A DNA stretch of 32,764 nucleotides from Bacillota bacterium (GTDB lineage Bacteria > Bacillota > Clostridia > Christensenellales > DTU072): NCBI GenBank assembly GCA_009781445.1, contig WQYD01000017.1, positions 1 through 32,764 on the forward strand, in the 5' to 3' direction. Below, one piece after another: positions 27,840-32,764 of this stretch; positions within the stretch are counted from its first letter, which is position 1, and each line of letters opens with the position of its first letter. The position numbers were made by a program, and so were the translations under genes. The notes under the pieces are model-generated. The model saw only the letters and a program-made list of their open reading frames with translations. It ran no database searches and was not told where the DNA came from.

Positions 27840-27887
27840 GCATTTAGTATATTATTTTATAAGTTTTCTTGCAAACGCCTTTAAATA

Positions 27888-27917
27888 AAAAAACTAACAA
27901 TGGCTTGTTAGTTTTTT
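27888..27917. terminator. Bidirectional intrinsic terminator
   Basis: AAAAAACTAACAA-TGGC-TTGTTAGTTTTTT. Confidence 0.85.
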
Positions 27918-27959
27918 GTTTGGGGTTTATGCTTGTGTGGCGTAGTGCGGGTTTATAGG

Positions 27960-28775
27960 CTAAGGCTTAATTTTATCAATCAAAGATGAGATTGGAAACC
28001 AAGCTATACTCATTCCTAAACCAACATAAAAAAAGGTGTTAAACAAAACATGAAGGCTGTAGCTATTGGGGGAATAATGTATGGAATAGCCTGTGGCAAA
28101 CAGGTAGCGAAAGATTGTAAATATCCCTTCGGGTGTTTCTTTGTTTTGGAAATGCACAACCATGCCGCCGATTAAGCCCGCTAATCCTAAGGCAATTGGA
28201 ACGAAGAGGCTTCCCCAAAAAAGCATATTCTTTAGGTTGCCTCTAATGTGTTCTCTTTTCAAATAAGCCTCTCGCGTGCGTGCGTCCGCTACAGCTTTTG
28301 CACTTCTTTCTCTTTCTTCCGCCTCTTCGTTTTCGTAATGCTTTCTTAAAGTCTCTTCATAGCGTGCAAAATCTTTTTCAAGTGAAAGCAGTTTTTCGCC
28401 TGTGGCAAACTTACGAAGTTGTGAAATGCAGTGTTCTGCGTTTTCAAAAGGTTTATTAAAATCATCTGTGTTCTCTTTTAGTTCGCAATAATACATTTGT
28501 ATTATGTTTTCTGTTATGTACTCTTTTTGTTCTTCATTTGCCAAAAGCATAGCGTATTCCAAATATGCCACGGCACTTTCGCTAAGTTTAGTAAATGTTT
28601 GCCGTTCTGCTTCATTTGCCAAAAACCTAGCGTATTCCAAATATTCCCCGTCTTTGTTCTTTTCGCCAAGTTGTGTAAAAAACTTTACTTCTTCTTTTAC
28701 TGCTTCTTTTGCTTTTTCTTTTGATTCTTCTTTTGCTTTTTCTATCAGTTTGTTATAAATTTTTTCGTTTTGCAT
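27960..28775 (-). CDS. Uncharacterised protein: charged helical N-terminus with a duplicated 26-residue unit, coiled coil, C-terminal TM helices
   Basis: Long ORF, start overlaps upstream stop (TAATG); YLEYARFLANEA / YLEYAMLLANEE; hydrophobic segments NMLFWGSLFVPIALGLAGLIGGMVV and LFNTFFYVGLGMSIAWFPI. Confidence 0.75.
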   Translation of the reverse strand: MQNEKIYNKLIEKAKEESKEKAKEAVKEEVKFFTQLGEKNKDGEYLEYARFLANEAERQTFTKLSESAVAYLEYAMLLANEEQKEYITENIIQMYYCELKENTDDFNKPFENAEHCISQLRKFATGEKLLSLEKDFARYEETLRKHYENEEAEERERSAKAVADARTREAYLKREHIRGNLKNMLFWGSLFVPIALGLAGLIGGMVVHFQNKETPEGIFTIFRYLFATGYSIHYSPNSYSLHVLFNTFFYVGLGMSIAWFPISSLIDKIKP

Positions 28776-29455
28776 TAGTAGTCCCCCCTTAGCCTGTTAA
28801 GCCCTTCCACAATATCTCTTGAACTAAGCCAAGATTCTCTTGCGTGATCCTTCATTGCACCCCTTGTAAGCGAACTTTGCAGGTTGATTGTGCTTGAAAC
28901 CGTGGCACTGTAGCTACTGATTGCGCTTGAAAGTTTATCACCAAGGCCTCCGATAATTTCAGAAAAGTTTCTTGAAAGATATTCGGTTGCAGAATTTAGT
29001 GAGGCAATAAGCCTGTTGTTCCGCTTTTCCTCGTCAAGAAGTTGCAAGGCTTCTTTCATGCTATCGCACCTGCCTGTGATAAATAGGTAAATAATATAGT
29101 CAAGGCTATCGTGATCGCTTGGGTGCAAAAGCAGTTTAAACCTTTCGCATAGTTGCTTATGCTGTTGCCTAAGTGCGGGAAACATTGTTTGCACGGTAAA
29201 TTTGGCAACCCCTTGGGCTTGATCTAAAACCTCTTGCGCCTTAATAACTTCTTGCAATGCTTGCGTTTTGTCTTTACTACTTTTGGGCAAATTGTCTATC
29301 AGGCAGGTAAGTTCTTTTTCACGCAAGGGTTCATTCTTTACGCTTTTCTCACCGTTGCTAAACGCCACCGATATTTGCCCAAGCCCAAGTTTTAGCGTTA
29401 CGAGATCTGATATAACCCCGTCTTTTTCAGCCTTGTTGTCTGTTTCTTTAATCAT
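28775..29455 (-). CDS. Uncharacterised helical cytosolic protein
   Basis: Long ORF with AGGGGG SD; no family recognised. Confidence 0.75.
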   Translation of the reverse strand: MIKETDNKAEKDGVISDLVTLKLGLGQISVAFSNGEKSVKNEPLREKELTCLIDNLPKSSKDKTQALQEVIKAQEVLDQAQGVAKFTVQTMFPALRQQHKQLCERFKLLLHPSDHDSLDYIIYLFITGRCDSMKEALQLLDEEKRNNRLIASLNSATEYLSRNFSEIIGGLGDKLSSAISSYSATVSSTINLQSSLTRGAMKDHARESWLSSRDIVEGLNRLRGDY

Positions 29456-29480
29456 TTTATCCCCCTTAATATGGTTTGTT

Positions 29481-29522
29481 TAAAATAAAAAACGGCATTA
29501 CCGCATAGGGCAAAGCCGTTTT
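29481..29522 (-). terminator. Intrinsic-terminator-like hairpin in the 5' leader of the 29455-27960 operon (candidate attenuator)
   Basis: Minus strand AAAACGGC-TTTGCC-CTATGC-GGTAAT-GCCGTTTTTTATTTT. Confidence 0.75.
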
Positions 29523-29562
29523 AATCAATATATAATGCGCGCGGAAATTCTACCGCAATTTA

Positions 29563-29634
<72 letters not shown>

Positions 29635-29641
29635 GCTTTTA

Positions 29642-29670
29642 AGTATACGAAAATAGCGGATAATTGTCAA
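29642..29670 (-). promoter_or_regulatory. Near-consensus sigma70 promoter reading into the microsatellite and operon
   Basis: Minus strand TTGACA-17-TATACT. Confidence 0.75.
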
Positions 29671-29710
29671 GGATTCTAAATATCATTATTAATTAATCCA
29701 TAATTCTGAA
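29671..29710 (+). repeat. Copy of recurring intergenic core (GGATTCTAAATATCATTATTAATTAATCCATAATTCTGAA)
   Basis: Similarity to 1836-1879 reverse and 31155-31189. Confidence 0.75.
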
Positions 29711-29762
29711 AAAGTTAAGCAAGCGAACAAGTAATCGTTGTAAATTATAATATTTTGTAGAA

Positions 29763-29842
29763 AATAATAAAAAGTACGAATAAATTAAAAGTTTTTATTA
29801 AAAATCATAAAAAGTGTTAAAAAATTGAAAGTTTTTAATATT
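29763..29842. repeat. Two-copy imperfect tandem repeat, 40-bp period, AT-rich
   Basis: AATAATAAAAAGTACGAATAAATTAAAAGTTTTTATTAAA / AATCATAAAAAGTGTTAAAAAATTGAAAGTTTTTAATATT. Confidence 0.75.
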
Positions 29843-29847
29843 TTAAC

Positions 29848-29876
29848 TTGACTTGGGCTTATGTTTGCAGTAACAT
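29848..29876 (+). promoter_or_regulatory. Candidate promoter of the ATPase gene
   Basis: TTGACT-17-TAACAT. Confidence 0.45.
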
Positions 29877-29894
29877 GATTTCAGAGGTGTGAAA

Positions 29895-31130
29895 ATGGCA
29901 GAAGAACGAAAAAAACCGTACATTGAACGGAAACACTATTTAAACGAACTAATTTCCTTCAAAGACGATCAAATAATTAAAGTAATAACAGGAATCCGCA
30001 GAGGGGGGAAGTCCACCTTGCTTTTTGACATTTATGCTGACTGGCTTTTGGAAAACGGTGTGAGTGAAGAACAGATAATAAAGGTTGATTTAGAGCCAAT
30101 GGAAGCTAAGCCGTTATATAACCCTGATTCGCTGTATAAGCACATAACAGGCAAGTTGCTTACGGGAAAAATGAATTATGTTTTTATTGACGAAGTGCAA
30201 AACTGCGAAGGATTTGAGCATGTGGTAGATAGCCTGTATATAAAGAAAAATGTTGATATTTATGTAACTGGATCAAATGCCCGCATGCTGTCGGGCGAAT
30301 TAGCCACACTTATTAGCGGGCGTTATGTTGAGATTGAAGTGTTGCCTTTATCGTTCAAGGAATTTGTGGAAGGCACGAAAAAGGCAGACGAAACTCTCGC
30401 GCAAAAATACACACAATATATTCGCTTTGGGGCATTTCCAAAAGTAGCAGAGTATAAGAATGATTCAAAGAAGATAAATACCTACCTTGATGCACTCTAC
30501 AACACAATTTTCAAAAAAGATATCGTTGATCGCAATAAGATAACGAATGTTCCTACTTTTGAGGCGGTTATGCGTTTCGTGCTTGCAAACATAGGTAGCC
30601 CGATTTCGTCTAAAAGCATAAGCGATTATCTTATGAGTCAGAAGAAAAATGTTTATCCGAAAACGGTTGACGATTTTCTAAAAAGTTTGGTTGAGAGTTT
30701 CATGGCTTACAAGGCTGAGCGCTATGATATTAAAGGAAAAGAAATCCTCAAATCACTCGGCAAGTATTATGTAACGGATTTAGGGTTGAGAAATTACCTG
30801 CTTGGTTTTCAAGAAATGGATAGCGGACATGTGCTTGAAAACATAATATATTTTGAATTACTAAGACGAGGCTACAAAGTTTTCGTGGGTAAAGTAGCCT
30901 CAAGGGAAGTAGATTTTATTGCCGAAAACGAAAAAGGGGTTGAATACTATCAAGTTACCGCAAATATGCGTGACGAAAAAACAAGAGAGCGTGAATTAGA
31001 ACCGCTAAATGCAATTAAAGATCATTTCCCGAAATTCATAATAACCCTTGACGAGTACGCATTAAGCAATTCAACTTACAATGGCATAATTGTCATAAAC
31101 GCAATAGATTTTCTGTTAGGAAATTACTAA
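29895..31130 (+). CDS. AAA-family ATPase with C-terminal DUF4143-like domain
   Basis: KVITGIRRGGKSTLLFDIYADWL, YVFIDEVQNCEGFE, VTGSNARMLSGELATLISGRYVEIEVLPLSFKEF; listed ORF starts at GTG 29889, ATG 29895 preferred. Confidence 0.9.
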   Translation: MAEERKKPYIERKHYLNELISFKDDQIIKVITGIRRGGKSTLLFDIYADWLLENGVSEEQIIKVDLEPMEAKPLYNPDSLYKHITGKLLTGKMNYVFIDEVQNCEGFEHVVDSLYIKKNVDIYVTGSNARMLSGELATLISGRYVEIEVLPLSFKEFVEGTKKADETLAQKYTQYIRFGAFPKVAEYKNDSKKINTYLDALYNTIFKKDIVDRNKITNVPTFEAVMRFVLANIGSPISSKSISDYLMSQKKNVYPKTVDDFLKSLVESFMAYKAERYDIKGKEILKSLGKYYVTDLGLRNYLLGFQEMDSGHVLENIIYFELLRRGYKVFVGKVASREVDFIAENEKGVEYYQVTANMRDEKTRERELEPLNAIKDHFPKFIITLDEYALSNSTYNGIIVINAIDFLLGNY

Positions 31131-31154
31131 CGGATAATAATGGATTAAGGAAAA

Positions 31155-31214
31155 GGGATTTAAATATTATTAATTAATCCGTAATTCTGCATTCATAATT
31201 CTGAATTCTTAATT
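31155..31214 (+). repeat. Core copy plus heptamer array CTGCATT-CATAATT-CTGAATT-CTTAATT
   Basis: GGGATTTAAATATTATTAATTAATCCGTAATTCTG followed by 7-nt units. Confidence 0.75.
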
Positions 31215-31226
31215 AAAAATTGCATA

Positions 31227-31255
31227 TTGACTTAGGTTTTGGGTTGTTGTATAAT
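31227..31255 (+). promoter_or_regulatory. Promoter of gldA
   Basis: TTGACT-17-TATAAT. Confidence 0.75.
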
Positions 31256-31303
31256 TAAAATACCATATTATGGAAATTCAATTTTTTTAAGGAGTAAAAA
31301 TTA

Positions 31304-32455
31304 ATGAGAAAAGCATTTATCTGCCCAGCAAAGTATGTTCAAGGTGAAAACGAACTTTTAAATCTTGGATATTTTATCAAGTCTTACGGAAAAAAGGCGT
31401 TACTAATCGCTCACCCTTCAGATGTGGCACGCGTAAAGAAACAGCTTGACGCAACCGCCACAAAGTTCGGTGTTGAATTCGTTCCTGCCGATTTCGCAGG
31501 CGAATGTTCCGTGAATGTTATCAAAAAACTTCAAGCGGTAGCAAAAGAACAAAAATGCAGTTGCATAGTGGGGCTTGGTGGCGGAAAAGCCATAGACACC
31601 GCAAAATGCGTTGCAAAAGGTGAATCTTTAATTATCGTTCCCACAATCGCGGCTACAGACGCGCCCACAAGCCACTCTGCCGTTATTTACACTGATGACG
31701 GTGCATTTGAATCCTATGCGTTCTATAAAAAGAACCCCGATGTGGTTCTTGTGGACACCACTGTTATTGCTGCGGCACCCGTAAGGTTCTTGGTTTCAGG
31801 AATGGGCGATGCGCTTGCCACATATTTTGAAGCACGCGCTTGCTTGCAAAGTTTTGCAAATGTGAACGCTGGCATTCCTTGCGGTGCAGGCGGAATGGGC
31901 GGTGAAAAGCCGATTTCCCCAACCGCAGGTGCAAAATCCACCAAAACAGCTATGGGCTTAGCCGAACTCTGCTTTGAAACATTGCTTGAAGACGGAAAGA
32001 AAGCTAAATTCGCTTGCGAAGCAGGGCTTGTAACCCCTGCGCTTGAAAATATTATTGAAGCAAACAGCTTGCTTTCAGGGCTTGGCTTTGAATCAGGCGG
32101 GCTTGCTGCGGCGCACGCAATTCACAACGGGCTTACCGTTCTTGACGAAACCCACAGCAAATTCCACGGCGAAAAAGTGGCATTCGGCACACTTTGCCAG
32201 CTTGTTCTTGAAAACGCCTCTCAAGACGAAATTGATTTGGTTCTTGATTTCTGCATTGAAGTGGGCTTGCCCGTTTGCCTTGAAGATCTTGGCGTTAAAA
32301 AGATTGGTGACAGGCTTAAAGTGGTTGCAGAAAAAGCCTGCGCCCCCGGTGAAACAATTTACTGTATGCCCTTCGCCATAACCCCCGAAGCAGTGGCAGG
32401 CGCAATCCTAACGGCAGATAAACTTGGTCGTGAAAGACAAGGCTTAGACAACTAA
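31304..32455 (+). CDS. gldA: Glycerol dehydrogenase
   Basis: IVGLGGGKAIDTAKCVA, VPTIAATDAPTSHSAVIYTDDG, GLAAAHAIHNGLT; AAGGAG SD. Confidence 0.92.
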   Translation: MRKAFICPAKYVQGENELLNLGYFIKSYGKKALLIAHPSDVARVKKQLDATATKFGVEFVPADFAGECSVNVIKKLQAVAKEQKCSCIVGLGGGKAIDTAKCVAKGESLIIVPTIAATDAPTSHSAVIYTDDGAFESYAFYKKNPDVVLVDTTVIAAAPVRFLVSGMGDALATYFEARACLQSFANVNAGIPCGAGGMGGEKPISPTAGAKSTKTAMGLAELCFETLLEDGKKAKFACEAGLVTPALENIIEANSLLSGLGFESGGLAAAHAIHNGLTVLDETHSKFHGEKVAFGTLCQLVLENASQDEIDLVLDFCIEVGLPVCLEDLGVKKIGDRLKVVAEKACAPGETIYCMPFAITPEAVAGAILTADKLGRERQGLDN

Positions 32456-32473
32456 TAAACACAATCAACATTA

Positions 32474-32505
32474 ACCAAACAGCCTGCAAATGTGGGCTGT
32501 TTGGT
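32474..32505 (+). terminator. Hairpin downstream of gldA (no clear U-tract)
   Basis: ACCAAACAGCC-N10-GGCTGTTTGGT. Confidence 0.4.
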
Positions 32506-32602
32506 GGTTAATGGAAAATGCGGAAAAAGTATAAAAATAAAGAATCCGTTGCATTGGGTTACTTTTTTGCGCGCATACGGTAACCGAAACAGGGAGTTTA
32601 TC

Positions 32603-32764
32603 ATGAAATCACACCGCACAAAAAGCATTAAGAAGTATCTAATAACACTAATAGCATTAGTGCTTGTTTCTGTGTTTGCTTTATCAGGCTGTGCAGGGGT
32701 TGACTATGGTATTAGCGGACTTGACGGCAAAGACGGCAAGGACGGATTAAACGGTACTAACGGA
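32603..32764 (+). CDS. Lipoprotein with collagen-like Gly-X-Y repeats, 3'-truncated by window edge
   Basis: MKSHRTKSIKKYLITLIALVLVSVFALSGCAGVDYGISGLDGKDGKDGLNGTNG; lipobox LSGC; AGGGAG SD. Confidence 0.75.
   Translation, partial: MKSHRTKSIKKYLITLIALVLVSVFALSGCAGVDYGISGLDGKDGKDGLNGTNG

Noticed and set aside
28497-28758. Plus-strand Phe/Ser/Cys-rich ORFs opposite the membrane protein gene
   Set aside because: Antisense reflection of a Lys/Glu-rich coding strand; no SD and biased composition.

Overview
The window is about 32.8 kb of a low-to-moderate GC bacterial chromosome. It looks like an uncultured Bacillota/Clostridia-type genome, which is inferred from gene content only. Most of it is housekeeping: M29 aminopeptidase (5'-truncated), PlsC-like acyltransferase, a purF-purL-HD operon, VanW-family protein, heterodimeric ABC exporter, gpmI, prs-rho, zinc-dependent phospholipase C-like protein, DUF3810 protein, UPF0210/UPF0237 pair, phosphohexomutase, glycerol dehydrogenase, and the start of a collagen-like lipoprotein. 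A small accessory segment (about 26.2-31.2 kb) carries an AbiEi/AbiEii toxin-antitoxin pair, a two-gene operon of unknown function, and an AAA/DUF4143 ATPase. Three signals stand out. (1) Intergenic spaces repeatedly carry short arrays built on a strict 7-nt period but from several unrelated heptamers (ATTCAGA, AGCGCAC, TTGGTGR, CTGCAAC, NNAGGGA, AGTACGA, AGGCAAN). Some are joined to a recurring core, GGATTCTAAATMTCATTATTAATTAATCCATAATTCTG. (2) The unknown two-gene operon is preceded by a near-consensus promoter, then a (GA)20 microsatellite inside a possible leaderless leader ORF, then an intrinsic-terminator-like hairpin. In one of the three repeat-length frames the leader ORF would stop 2 nt before that hairpin, which suggests a testable phase-variable attenuation switch. 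(3) One ABC half-exporter has an insertion of about 410 residues between its first two TM helices. No tRNA, rRNA, CRISPR array, transposase or phage genes were found. All family assignments were made by eye from the translations.
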